From: Begonia masoniana
Taxonomy: Eukaryota; Streptophyta; Magnoliopsida; Cucurbitales; Begoniaceae
DNA: 64,000 bases
Direction: 5' to 3'
Assembly (NCBI GenBank): GCA_022432975.1
Contig: CM039512.1
Span: 38,007,936-38,071,935 of the forward strand
Within the stretch, counting starts at the first letter, position 1. Each line of letters opens with the position of its first letter. Below the pieces are notes generated by a model. The model was not told the origin of the DNA. It did no database searches and was given only the letters and a program-made list of their open reading frames with translations. Below are positions 34,517 to 46,041 of the stretch, piece after piece. The translations under genes were made by a program, and so were the position numbers.

Positions 34517-35610
34517 TGTAATTATCCCTAAAATTATTGAACGGGATTAATTTGAGACTAATATAATGAATATTTTATTGAAATTTGTTGGGATGTTTAG
34601 TGGAAAAAGAAGATTTCTAAGAAACCAAATCTGCGAGCTAAATAGCGGATTAGTTAGCAACCAATGAAGGGGCAAATTAGGAAGACAATTAAGGTAGTTG
34701 AGAAGGAGCCAATGAATGCACGACACTTGTTCAAACTTGTTGAAGAAGCCATGACTCTCTCTCTCTCTTCCTCTCTTCTCCTCTCTTCCACGTGAAACCC
34801 TCCCTTTTCGCTCCTTCTTCTCTTTTCCTTCACCAGCCGAGAAAAAACTTCTCCTCTCCTCCACGGTTTTGTCCCCTTTTTTCAAGATTTCCACTCCTTT
34901 TGTGAAGATTAAAGGTAAGTGTTTAGTTTTGGTTGATGGGTTTTGGTTTAGAGTTAAAAAAAAGGGGAAAATGTTGATGTTTTTAGTAGGTTTCATGGGA
35001 ACTCCGAAAATTTCCTCTCCCCCTTAGAACTTGGCCGAACCTTACCACGTCTTGAACACCTAAAAGTGTTGACCACCAAGGATTTTAAGAAGATCAAAAC
35101 GTGCTAAGTACGCCAGATAAGTTCATACGTATAGGTTGGCCCTTAAGGCTCTATATTACGGAGGTATTAGGTTTTTTTTTATACTGTCGGGTTGTCGTTG
35201 GGTAGTTAGGCCGTAGATTACATTTTAAGTTAAGTATAATGCTTTGTGTATAGTTTCGATGACCTGTTGTTCATTTATGTTTTGACTTGTCCTTTATTAT
35301 GTTACGTTTACGCTCATTATATGTTCATGCATACATGTTTTCTGGAAAGTCATGCAAATGTTTTATGCACGCGATTTGAAGTTAGGACAGATAAAATGTG
35401 AATGTAAAGTACGGTTATGTGTGTGTATTTGTTTCATACAAATTTTGCTTCGTTTTTAGTAATTAAGTATTTTTGTTATGAGAATTGCTACAACATGCTT
35501 TACAATGCATAAAGATTTGATATTTGCCATTTTTTTTACAAATCTTAATCTATTTGGTGCAAATTAGCATTAAAAAATATATCTAATATCATATCTCATG
35601 GAGCAGGGTA
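34517..35610 (+). mobile_element. Decayed LTR fragment (Tekay/Del-like)
   Basis: Starts TGTAATTATCCCTAAAATT. It has a strongly C/T-rich leader at 34752-34895, a donor-like AAAGGTAAGT at 34911-34920, and a CCAGATAAGTTC at about 35113, the expected second donor with GT changed to AT, followed by the conserved GGCCCTTAAGGC segment. No 3' terminus was found; the fragment fades out near 35610. Confidence 0.55.
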
Positions 35611-36559
35611 ACAAAAACTTTAAAGAGATCAAATGAGATATTTCAACCAACTTAAAATATTCAACGGCAGATCACATGAGATAAGGAAAAAATTCTTGAA
35701 GATCATAAAAGAAGAGATATTTGCAGAAAAAAAAGGGACTAAAGCAGATATGATTGTAGATGGAGGACTTTATCAGCAAAAGAAAGAGAACGAAATTTAC
35801 AAAGAAAATGAGAAAAATGCAAGAATAGACAATTGAGTAATACAGTGAGTGAGATAATTCTTGCCAACCAAGTGAAAGTGACCAGCAAAGGGATATCGTT
35901 GTTGATTCCAACATATCTCCGACATCATATCAGTCTCCCAACTATTTTTGTCAAACAACAATTGTGTGACCGAATTGTTGCAGTAAAATTGAGGACAACA
36001 ATCTCCCTCTCCGACTATATAATTTTCTATTTATAATTACATGATATGAGGAAAAACTATGATCATTTCCATCTCATTATGAACTAATCATCAGTGGTTG
36101 TGATGAGAGCGCTCGATTATTTGATTTTATATATAATTGCTTGGTTTGTTGCACAATTTAATTTGATTAATTTAATATGTTTTTATTGTTGAAAATATTC
36201 TCTAACAAAAAATAATGAGTACTACTTGGGTTTTAATTTGTTGAAGAGTTGATTAAAATTAGGATCGACATTGCTTTTATGGACTCTTTATAATTATAAG
36301 ATTTAGACTAGAACCTCCAACGATTCTTAAGAAAGAAGTAATTCTAGATCACTTAAGTAATTTTATCGTAGCATTGCAACAACATTTGTAAACCTTTACA
36401 TAACGAAGAGGAATCAAATTTAGGTCATATTTTTATTAAGTGGTATCCGAATCTTGTTTATTTTGTAATCATATTTTATTTTTAGTTTACTTTTACATTT
36501 CATTATTCTAATCATTCAAAAATTTTCAAAATATAATTATAGTGTTATAGTTATATTTA
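35611..36559. other. AT-rich spacer
   Basis: A purine-rich 67-codon ORF (35633-35836) and scattered short frames, without recognisable domains. Confidence 0.4.
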
Positions 36560-37050
36560 GATTGGATAAAAATTATCCTCGTGGAATCCATACTCTATTT
36601 TCTCTTTATAACTTGGATGCAACACTTGCAGTTTTATAGTATTACAATTTTGCACAACATCCTTCATCATGGTCATGCCTTTGTACACTTTCAAGTGACC
36701 ATTTTCAACCTTGATAGAGTGTCCTAATGATTCTAGTGTCTCTGGTGAGATGAAATTCTTTTCAGCTCAAGTACATACATAACTTCTATAAGTGTCTTTT
36801 GTGGGCAACAAACATTCTAATCCTGACATTCTTGAAATCTACCACCTCACTTGCCTTATAGTCTCGTAATAGAACTAGGCAAACCTCCACTCTCCAGGAC
36901 ACACTCCTATATAGCGTTGTCATTACTTGTGATGGTCAGTACCTCAACACTCTCATAACCTTCCTCTGTTCAATTTCTTCTACTTACCTTTGAATGACAT
37001 TAGAAACTTGCTATCACCGCTTAACAACGAGTGAAATATTCATAAAAAAA
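36560..37050 (-). pseudogene. Ty1/copia protease-region remnant
   Basis: On the minus strand, across frame changes, the conceptual product contains DVRIRMFVAHKR, ISPETLESLGHSIKVENGHL and KVYKGMTMMKDVVQNCN. These match the conserved stretch after the copia protease (VRYVPELKRNLISLG followed by GHxIKxExGxLKVxKG). No flanking domain or LTR is seen. It is an isolated relic. Confidence 0.65.
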
Positions 37051-38119
37051 ATGTCTTGTTGATAGAGGTCAAATCAGGGTTTCTGAATGATACTCTTGTA
37101 GGAACTACGTTTGATGTCCTGGCATTGTGTAATTTATGGCACGACATTATGTGAAGAGTTCTCTAGGAATTGAGAGAATCAATTTAATGCTTCCACATTC
37201 AACAATGTAATAACAAGGCATTGGATGAACATTATGGCGTAGCATAGGAACAAGAATGATTGGGCATTGAAATGCAATTGAGATACCACATCATTGTAAA
37301 AAAAATAGTACAATTTTATTTAGAGGGGTCGAAGTTTTAGTGCTCGGTGAGTTATGCTGCGAAGCTAGTTTAATTAAATGGTTGCTTAGATTTATAATTA
37401 ATTTAGTTAGAGCTTGTGATAAATAGAACCACTAGACATGAATCATGATGAACTATAATTAAGTTAAGATTAATAAAATGGCATACATCTAAGAGAGTAT
37501 AGGTCAAGGAAACTAATACACCTTATAACATACAATATTTGATGCAATTATAAATCTTTAAATTAGGATATATTTAATGGGTTAAAGCCAATTATGTGGT
37601 CATTCTCTTTTTGTATGAATAGGTAATAGCAACTCGGGTGATTAAGAAAAAGGCAAACTGGTATGAAGCTTTACTGAAATACCTTTTCAGTTTCAGTATC
37701 GGTAGTGTCTCTATATAATTGAGATAAAGTCTTGGATACTTAAATTTTATACTGTGGGAGTCAGCTTTAAATTTATTCGCCATGTGATTTGATTAATAGA
37801 TTAGTGTCTGTATATATATGTGTGGTCAGGGCCCAAACCCCGCAGGCCATCTCAGGCAACAAATCCCAATTTATGGATTCTTAAATAGAAAGAAAACTTG
37901 AAAATATTTGTGAAACAAATCATTACACATTGCTATCTAATCGCATTAGCTCGGGATCTCCAAGTAAGATTTCATACTAACATAATATGATAGTAATCCA
38001 TAACTTGCATTTTAACTGCAAATGTTTCTATTTTATTTATTCATCGTGAATATTATTCAAACCGGTATATAGTGCTATTAATTGTTTATCATGTTAACTT
38101 AAAATGTCTTTAAGGTTAA
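37051..38119. other. AT-rich spacer next to the large nested element
   Basis: No gene or element recognised. GTTAA at 38115-38119 would be the left target duplication of the 38120 element; its partner is outside the window. Confidence 0.4.
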
Positions 38120-40555
38120 TATAATACCCGAATTTTTAGGTTTTCGAATTTATCGCTATATAAGGGTATTTTCATAAAAATAGTAAATTAAATCCGTTTT
38201 ACGAACGGAAAGTTTTATTATAACCCTAGGAATAAATTAGAATATTTAGAGAAATAAATTTTTTTTGGAAAAACCAAATCGATAGATTAATAAATGAAAT
38301 AGATAGAATATTGAGTAAAAGGCAAAATGGTAATTTACTAAGTAAAAAACTTATCCCCCCCTCCCCCCCAAACACGTATTCATTCTGAAAGGGAAGGAGA
38401 GGTTTTCCCCTTGGCGATTTTCATGCCTTTTCCCTCTCCGTTCTTCAACGCCAATTCTCCTCCTCCTCCGATCAACCGATTCTTTTCGTTTTCTTCTGTA
38501 ATTGACATTCTAGGTGAGATTCTATGATTTTCGACGATTAGTTTTCAGTTTTTAGGGTTTAAATTGTTAGGGTTTCGATTATGGTTTTGTTGAAATTGTC
38601 GAGTTATGTTAGAAACGGTTAGGTTTACCGTATTTACGACTCTAATTGACGTATTTGTGATTAGTAAAAGTTAAGTGAATTAATGTGTTGTTGAGTTTTG
38701 GTGGTTGAAATGTGTAAAAAACACCATTAATGGAGGCTTAGAGAATTTGTGAGCGCGAAATGCCCGATGAAATGCCCGAATGACGTAGATTGAAGTTTTA
38801 GAAAATTTTCCTTAGTAGGAGTTTCATTTGGTCTTTGGAATGGTTTATTTGGATTTAGCTTTGTTGACCAAATTGTTAAATGTCTTAGGTGACGAAACTC
38901 AAAACGAGGTACTCGGCTCGCTAAGGACGTCAGGTAAGTTCTCGTGACTTACTGTGGCCGATAGGCCTACACCATACGTCGGTTTTGAGTTGTTGAGGAA
39001 ATTGGTGCAATGAATGTTTATGTGCTTTGGACATGTAGCCTGGGTTTATATGTTTTATAGGTTATGCTTTTGTCATGTTTTGATAGTACTTACGTTCTTT
39101 ATGCTTATGTTATACATTTAATTGTCCATGCATCATCATTTTATGAAATGACATTAAAAATGAATTTATACATTGATTTCATGAAAAATAAAATGTAAGG
39201 AATGAAAGTAAAGTATCAGGTAAACAGCGCATGGTGGTTATCGGGGTGAGGTTTAGACTTGGCGTTTTGTGGTGAGCGGGTTTTCCTCCCTTTAGATGGT
39301 GCGGGCTATCTAATCGCTTGATGTGCTCTGGGCTATCTAATCGCTTGATGTGCTCTATCCATCTGCTGAGTGACATGCTTCGATAACCAAAGACTATCAC
39401 GGACTGAAAATGAAATGGACGGACTAAATTCATAAAATTGCATATGTGTTCATGCATTGTCATTTACATAGAAATTACTGAGTTTATTCTCATAGGCGTC
39501 TTTATGGTGTAGGTGAATTCGAGGAAGGTGAGGATGACGTTCCTCCGCTAGACGAACGCACAGGTTGAAGAAGGATGTCCATAGAGTGCGCTGGTGCAAT
39601 CATTACGATTTTGACCCGTGGGGACTATGTATAGGTATTTTGGGTATATTAGGTAAAAATGACTTGGATAATGTACAGATAGCTTATTTTAGGTTGATTA
39701 GACACTAGCTTGAAGATATTGTCGTTGATGACGGTTTTTCGGATAATTGATATCGAAAAATGTATGGAAAGCTAAGTTTTGATGTGAATGTTATGGTAGT
39801 AGAACGTATAGAAAGTGAAGTCTTTGTTTTTAAAATATACTAAAACTACTTGGAGGTTTTAAACTCGTAGGGATAGGTTTAGTTTTTAAAGCGATCCATG
39901 CAGTTCGTTTTCATGAGTTTTCGCTACGTTTTCGGATATTATTTTGAGTTGGGTTTTTGGGGTTTGAGGCGTTTTATGTTTGAGAAAGTTCGAAGTAAGT
40001 TTATGGGTGAAGTGTAGGTGAAAGAAAGGAAGAGAAGTGGAGAAAATGGTGAAAAGGAGGAAGAAGGGCGCCGGGTGCAGCGCTGGGGCATGCTGGGTGC
40101 GCTGGGCGCGCGCGCATTGCTGGACGCACAGCACGCCAGCCGTTCGATCTGCGTTGGGCGCCGATCGATCGGCAGGCGTTGCGGGGATTTGTTGGCGCGG
40201 CAGAGTGTCTGACGATCGATCGCCCCTCTGCTCGCTCGCGCTGCGCGTGCGCTGTCTGGGCGACACGTGCCCCGCACCACATGTAGCCCAATTTGACTTT
40301 TTTCAAATGTTGACTTTTTAAAACACATTTCAACTCGATCTTTTACGATACTTTTTAAACGTATTTTACGAGTGTCCCCTACGTATTTTAAAGGATTTTA
40401 AAGACCCAAAAACTGAGTCGACATTTTATCGAATAATGGTTTAGTCCTCATTTTAATGTTTTATAAGTCAAAAAATTTTACGCTCGAAATGTCTAAGTCA
40501 AAGTTAATATCAAGTCGAATCCTGTGACGACCCGGAAGGGGTCTAGGGTGTTACA
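38120..40555 (+). repeat. 5' LTR of the nested host element
   Basis: Starts TATAATACCCG (canonical TG changed to TA) and ends GGTGTTACA. A TATA-like CTATATAAGG is near 38155. C/T-rich leader 38390-38500; donor GTGAG at 38514; acceptor AG at 38887-38888; exon-like 38889-38933; GTAAGT at 38934; GGCCGATAGGCCTACACC at about 38957-38974; second acceptor TGTAG at 39508-39512 with a 15-nt exon-like 39513-39527; GC-rich block 40060-40275. It aligns with 58636-60206 plus 63477-64000. Confidence 0.9.
38514..39527 (+). promoter_or_regulatory. Splice-like module of the LTR leader (reference copy)
   Basis: Seen: TCTAG|GTGAG (38514), ...GTCTTAG|GTGACGAAACTC (acceptor 38887-38888), 45 nt, then GTCAG|GTAAGTTC (38934), then GGTGTAG|GTGAATTC (acceptor 39511-39512), 15 nt, then GAGGAAG|GTGAGG (39528). 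Each junction fits plant GT-AG splice rules. The same order is present in at least ten other LTR copies here. Inference: the transcribed leader is spliced, or the order is a conserved cis element. No transcript data are available to me. Confidence 0.5.
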
Positions 40556-40560
40556 ATTGT

Positions 40561-40572
40561 TGGTATCAAAGC
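40561..40572 (+). other. Primer-binding site (tRNA-iMet)
   Basis: TGGTATCAAAGC, one mismatch from consensus, five bases after the 5' LTR end. It sets the plus orientation for this LTR superfamily. Confidence 0.9.
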
Positions 40573-40720
40573 TCCCAAGTTTTAAAATCTGTTCTATAAA
40601 CTACTCGACTGCGCAAACCACTACACGAACATGCTTCCTCATTCTGTAAGTACGTTTATAAGCTTTCTTTTATTTTGATTTCTTAAGATTATTTGTCTTT
40701 AAATTTTATAGGATTACAAA

Positions 40721-41256
40721 ATGGTTCGTAGAGGAAACGATAGGGTTGAAAGGGACGACACAATAGATCAGTTAAGGGACTTCATTGCCCAACAAGCCCA
40801 ACATCTTGATCGACAAGTGCAACACATTGATAGGCAATCTCATCAACTCGAGGCATTGATAAATCGAGAGGGATATAGACAAGGTAATACTCCACAGAGC
40901 CAACGTGGGGAGCAATCTAGATGATTTCGAACTTCAATGTTTGATGGACAAATTGTAGATCCGGTCCACGCTGAGGATAGGGTTCGAGCGATGGAAGCAT
41001 TGTTTGACCTTGTTAAAGTGAAGGATGTAGAGAAAGTCTCATATGCTATGTTTCATCTCGAGCTTGATGCAAAGTTTTGGTGGGACACTGTTAAGGCCAT
41101 GACTAAAGTGGAGGAAATGGGATGGGAATCTCATTCAAGAAATTGTTTTATGAAGAATATCTCTACAAGGCTGTGTGAACAAACGAGATGTCGGAATTTC
41201 CCCAACCTCGGCAAACAGGTATAGTCGCGGAATATGTTATAGAATTCGAGACGTTA
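40721..41256 (+). pseudogene. Tekay-type gag, N-terminal and capsid part
   Basis: The ATG at 40721 opens MVRRGNDRVERDDTIDQLRD, a coiled-coil-prone N-terminus, and runs to a TGA at 40922. The same frame continues with FRTSMFDGQIVDPVHAEDRV, LFDLVKVKDVEKVSYAMFHL and DAKFWWDTVKAMTKVEEMGW, the classic capsid core of Tekay/Del gag. A frameshift near 41150 moves the reading to IVAEYVIEFETL, which is cut by the insertion at 41257 and resumes at 50388. Gag would build the particle; the stop and frameshift disable it. Confidence 0.9.
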
Positions 41257-43666
41257 TGTAACGACCCAAAACCCACATCGGCTCGGTGCGCTACTTTGCT
41301 CACTAACCTCACGTTTAAAACGTAATTTAAAATAAATTTAGATAAAATTTTGACTCGATTTTTAGGTTTATTGAACCCTCGAAAATAGTTGGAAAACGTG
41401 CATAAAATATGTGCACACTCTCGAGTGCGCGATCAAGTAGCGTCGATCGAGCGCGCAGCGCCCAGCCTGTGCCTGCAGCGCGCGCCCAGCCCGTGCCCTG
41501 CGTGCGCCAGACCTGGCTTGCGCGCCTCCTGCTCGGCCACCAGCGCACTCCTTCCTCTTTTCTTCATTTTTCTTCAAACCACTCAACTCCAAATCACCAA
41601 AAATTTATCACAAACGTTCCCGACATTTTGACTCCTTGACAGGTAAAAATCCCAGAAATCTGACTCCAAAATGTCCACGAAAACGAGAAGACAATTGAAA
41701 ACCAACGTCTTTTACTCTATGAAAAACCGAGCAGCATAACCGCTAAACTTTTATACAACCGAAATCCTGAAAATCAAATATTTTATAAAACATACTCAAA
41801 ACAATTCCAAAACAACAATTACAACGGTTATCAAACACCGTCTTTTATACAAACAAATCTAACGAAACGACCAAATCTCACGAACCTCCAAAATAGATAA
41901 GAAATTATCTACAATCCAAAATACCGTTCCACACACATCTTTCCGAAGACCATAGTTGAGAGACCCGACAAATACCGGCACCGGCATGCCCCGTGTGTTA
42001 GCGACTGATTCCTAGTCATGGGCTCCTCATCTAGCTCACCTGTAATCCTGTTGTCACCGACACCACAGAACACACACACGTAAGCTTACGCTTAGAAAGT
42101 AGGGAATAATGAATGTAAACATGCACAATGCACACACACCACACACGCAACCCTAACACATGCAGTTTCTGCTCACTCTGTTGTTTTCTTACTCATGCAC
42201 GTTAACGACGAGACGTTAAACCCTCTAGTGCTTACTCTTGCACATTAACGACGAGGCGTTCAACTCTCTGGTGCATGCTCTAGCACGTTAACAACGAGAC
42301 GTTAAACTCTCTAGTGCTCCTCTTGCACCTTAATGACGAGGTGTTTAACCCTCTAGTGCTTTTTGCACGTTAACGACAAGGCGTTAAACCCTCTAGTGGT
42401 ACTTGCACGTTAACGACGAGGCGTTCAACCCTCTAGTGCTTCTCTTACACGTTTCATGCTTACCATTCCAATCATGCACAAAACTCATTTTCGTAGCTTA
42501 AAACATAATGCATGACATTCACATAATACTCAAATACAAAATAACCAAAAACCAAGCAATAATTCCTACTGTTCCGTGGTGTAGGCCCGAAGACAACAAA
42601 AACACACAATCCACTACTTACCTGGACTCCCGCACGTGTTCTTATTCGCTCACTCGATTGGTCCAATCGTTCACCTGTTAATCTAGCAAATATAGGGAAA
42701 ATGTCACTTAGCAATACTCTAAGAAATTCTAAGGAATTACCTAAATAAAACTAACCACAATTTAACAAACTTAAAAATATAATCCATAAAACCCGATTTT
42801 TCCACAATTTTTGGTGTCAAAATTCAAACGGTCATAACTTATTTGTTTTTCAACGGATTTTGACGTTCCACCCCATTCTGTAAACCTCTACACGTCTAAT
42901 TTCCATTGAAATACTCAAATTTAGCAACCAATCAACTTAGGCAAAGCTAAAACACAAAAATAGAATCGGCCATCATTGATTAAAAAAATTGGTTTTTACC
43001 AATTATCACCAAAACTCAAATCTCTCCCTAAAATCAACCTAAACTAATCCATCTAACATCTAAACCACTAAATTTAGGAAGAAAACTAGCCAAGGAAATG
43101 AAATTTTCGGAATTCACATTTAGGGTTTTCCAAACCCTAATCAAACTCTCACAAAACCCTTGAAAATCATAAAAAACTATCACTAATATGTAAAAAACTC
43201 AAAACCCACTTAATTCTCACCTTAAAACTCTTGCAAAACTTGATGGAGATGGAGGAGAGGAGAGCTTCAATGGCTGCCAAGGACGTGGAGAAGAAGGAGA
43301 GAAGGAAAGAGATTTTTTCCATTTTTAACACTAACTTTACCAATTTATAAACCAACACAAATTTTTTCACTTTTAACATCCACCACCAAATTGAAAAGCA
43401 ACCCCACCTTATGTTTCCAATCTTCCAACATGAAACCATCCCCCTTCAAACCCTCTTCTTCACTTTTATTCTATACAAAATTTATTTACATTTATTTCTA
43501 CAATAACCATTAATAACAAATCCAACTTGAAAATTGTCACTCCAATTTCACTTCCAATTTTTGCTTTCCATTCCGGAGCTTAGAAAAACTCTAAGATTAA
43601 TGTTAAACACCCCACATCATCTACTCTAAACGCTACGTACGTTATAGGAATTTTTCGGGTGTTACA
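41257..43666 (-). repeat. 3' LTR of the 9.1-kb element
   Basis: 2410 bp. The plus strand starts TGTAACGACCC and ends CGGGTGTTACA. It carries the exon-like segment 42622-42674 (53 nt) between sense ACAG and GTAAGT, the GGCCTACACCACGG-type motif at about 42575-42590, a palindromic minisatellite at 42192-42450 and a GC-rich block at 41425-41540. Confidence 0.95.
42192..42450. repeat. Minisatellite of about 45 bp with palindromic core, six units
   Basis: Each unit has GCACGTTAACGACGAGGCGTT and AAACCCTCTAGTGCTT parts. GTTAACG and CGTTAAC form an inverted pair within a unit, so each can fold on its own. The orthologous array in the other LTR is at 47821-48080. Confidence 0.85.
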
Positions 43667-43686
43667 ATCTACCATCCTTACAAAAA
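43667..43686 (-). other. Polypurine-tract region
   Basis: The minus strand reads GTAAGGATGGTAGAT directly before the 3' LTR, preceded (across the foldback) by TTTTGAGGACAAAAT, the usual tract context of Tekay/Del elements. Confidence 0.7.
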
Positions 43687-43689
43687 TTT

Positions 43690-44076
43690 TGTAACGACCC
43701 TTACCCGTACCCTGATTTTCCGTACAAATTTTTTTCATTTTATACGTACAAACTTTAAATCTAACTTCCGAGCGAAAATAAAACCTTTAGAGTCGGAATT
43801 GAAATTGTTAACGGCGTTTGAAAATTCATTTGAAAACTATATAAAATAAACTTAAACTATTAATTAAACAATTAATTAATAAAAGAAAACCTTTAAATAA
43901 AATCATTTTTTTTCATTTCCATTTTTTTTTATAAATATTTTCTGCCAAACGTCGTTAACAATTTCAATTCCGACTCTAAAGGTTTTTTTTCCGCTCGGAA
44001 GTTAGATTTAAAGTTTGTACGTATAAAATGAAAAAAATTTGTACGGAAAATTAGGGTACGGGTAAGGGTCGTTACA
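43690..44076. mobile_element. 387-bp foldback made of two LTR 3' termini, TSD AATTT
   Basis: Starts TGTAACGACCCTTACCCG and ends CGGGTAAGGGTCGTTACA. The outer 131 bp on each side (43690-43820 and 43946-44076) are near-perfect inverted repeats. AATTT is duplicated at 43685-43689 and 44077-44081. Each arm matches the last 130 or more bases of the 60207-63471 LTR (63340-63471), and the left arm continues to match further into it. So both ends of this insertion are the same (U5-side) LTR end. There is no coding capacity. Confidence 0.85.
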
Positions 44077-46041
44077 AATTTTGTCCTCAAAATTTGTGGA
44101 GTAATTAATTCTCAACTTACTCATTCCAAGATCCCCTCCTAACTTTGTTGGTTGCCACGCTGAGTCTCAACTATGCTACAGCCTCAATAATCTATCGGGT
44201 GCCCTTAATGTCCTATTGGGTAATGGCCATTCCTACATCTCCAAGTTTTAACTTCACCTAACTCTGTACCCCATAACTTGATTATTCATACGTCCATTAA
44301 TTGCAATTTAAGCATTCATCACTTATACTCTCAAACCCCTCTAACTTAGTTTCAACTCTAACTTTTTCTCGAGCTCAGTTCATCTAATTTCCTCACTTCA
44401 CACTCCCGTGTCTATCATACATGTACCTAACTTATTTAAACCCTCAATGTATCCTCAATCACGTAACACTAAAAATCTACAGAGTAATCTTCTTATCCTA
44501 AGTCCAAAATTAAAATTCCTCGCTATTTTACTATCTCATTTCGAACTTATCATTTCCACCTCTTGCACCTATTCATCTCGAACCATCACGACATTTCCTT
44601 AATCATTCAAACACTATCCTCGTACTCCAAGCTCTTACTACTCAAATCTATTCCCCTATTTTCCCTTATTTTCAATGTGTACTCAGAGTCCTCATACTTA
44701 CAAATTGACGCCTTCATAATTCTCATGAACCTTACTTCTAAGTGCACTAACATAATTATCCCCGTGCGGTTGTAATTTTCTTCAACTTCACCCAAGATAC
44801 TCAATCCTTAATGGCTAATCTTCTTATTTTAACTCTTCACTAAAGTTAACTAACTTCCTCATTTATCTCTTTCCTATGTCCTTTCTATGTCCGTCCAAAT
44901 CCAATAAAAACCTAGCCACTCTTCTACCTTAAAACACACAACCTCTATTTCCTTACCCATGCTCCAATAGCACGTGAGTTCTAACTTACATCCTATGCTT
45001 AAGTTTATGCGCTCTTAACTTATCGACTCTAGCCTAAGCTATTTACTAAATCAGCGGTTTCGACTTGATTAAGCACGAGTTGAACCTTCAAACTTTCTAA
45101 CTTAATCTTATCCCAAATGCACTCGAACGTCCTTTGGGTGAGTTCCTATTCCTCTCATTCAAAATTTCCATTTCTATTATGAACCTTTATCTCCCAAGCT
45201 ATATTTCTCTAATTACACACTTCATTACCTTTCTCATCATTATGCCCACAGTACCCACTTCAGTTCCTCTATATCATTAATCATCTACTGGGTGTTGACC
45301 ACACCTTGATCTCCAAATTTCTAATCATTCTAACCACACTCAACCACTCATGTATTCATTGAATACGTTCTTTGTTCGATTCATCACTCTTCTCCCCCAA
45401 AATTGACTCTTCTAATACATCCTATCCCAAGGTTACCTTTCCATGATTCTTCAATGAGAATTTCTTTATCCATTCACTCCACAACTAGTCCTCATTACTG
45501 CATTCACAACTCTTACTCTCAATAAATATAGTCTCGAGCATTTATTGAGGATTGTCAACTATCTATGACTCTAGTTTAGGTTATTCTAACTATACCTCTT
45601 AACACCCAATAGTCCCTACTATTGTTGACCTTAATTTGATCGACAATCAATTAGGCTTACAACATTCTCTAACTGAGGCTAGGCTCCCCTCTCGGTTTTT
45701 CTCACAAAAAGTTCATCTAAATTTTCCCCCATAGACTACCCATCATTGTCTCCAATTCTTAAATTCTTAAACCCTCTCATCAATTTACTTAGACTAAATT
45801 CTTTAAATATAATCTTCACCTAGATATTTCTGACTCTACGTAAATCTAAAATGTACTACTTTTTGCTATTTCCACTTATCCACGTAACCTTACTAATGAT
45901 ACCTCGACGATCTAGGTATCTCCCAATAATTTCATTTCCAACTTCCAAGAGTTCAAAAAGTTTGCTAACTAGGGTCAAATTTCTATTTATTCCAATCTCA
46001 TTTTTCATAAGATACAATTTTCTAAAATAACAAAATCCTCA
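44077..46041 (-). other. Non-coding filler where pol should lie
   Basis: About 2 kb, pyrimidine-rich on plus and so purine-rich on the sense strand, with stops in all frames. I recognise no protease, RT, RNase H or integrase motif. A pol of this family would need about 3.5 kb. It resembles in composition the filler at 54094-58622 of the host element. Confidence 0.6.

Noticed and set aside
34547..34996. 149-codon minus-strand ORF rich in Lys/Glu/Arg
   Set aside because: Antisense of the C/T-rich leader of a decayed LTR (34752-34895).
35633..36036. Two adjacent 67-codon ORFs as a small host gene
   Set aside because: Low-complexity Lys/Glu content, no splice or promoter context, no recognisable domain, and AT-rich spacer all around.
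39886..40333. Overlapping ORFs of 110-129 codons in the GC-rich block
   Set aside because: A GC-rich, stop-poor stretch inside an LTR, open on both strands. No protein family recognised.
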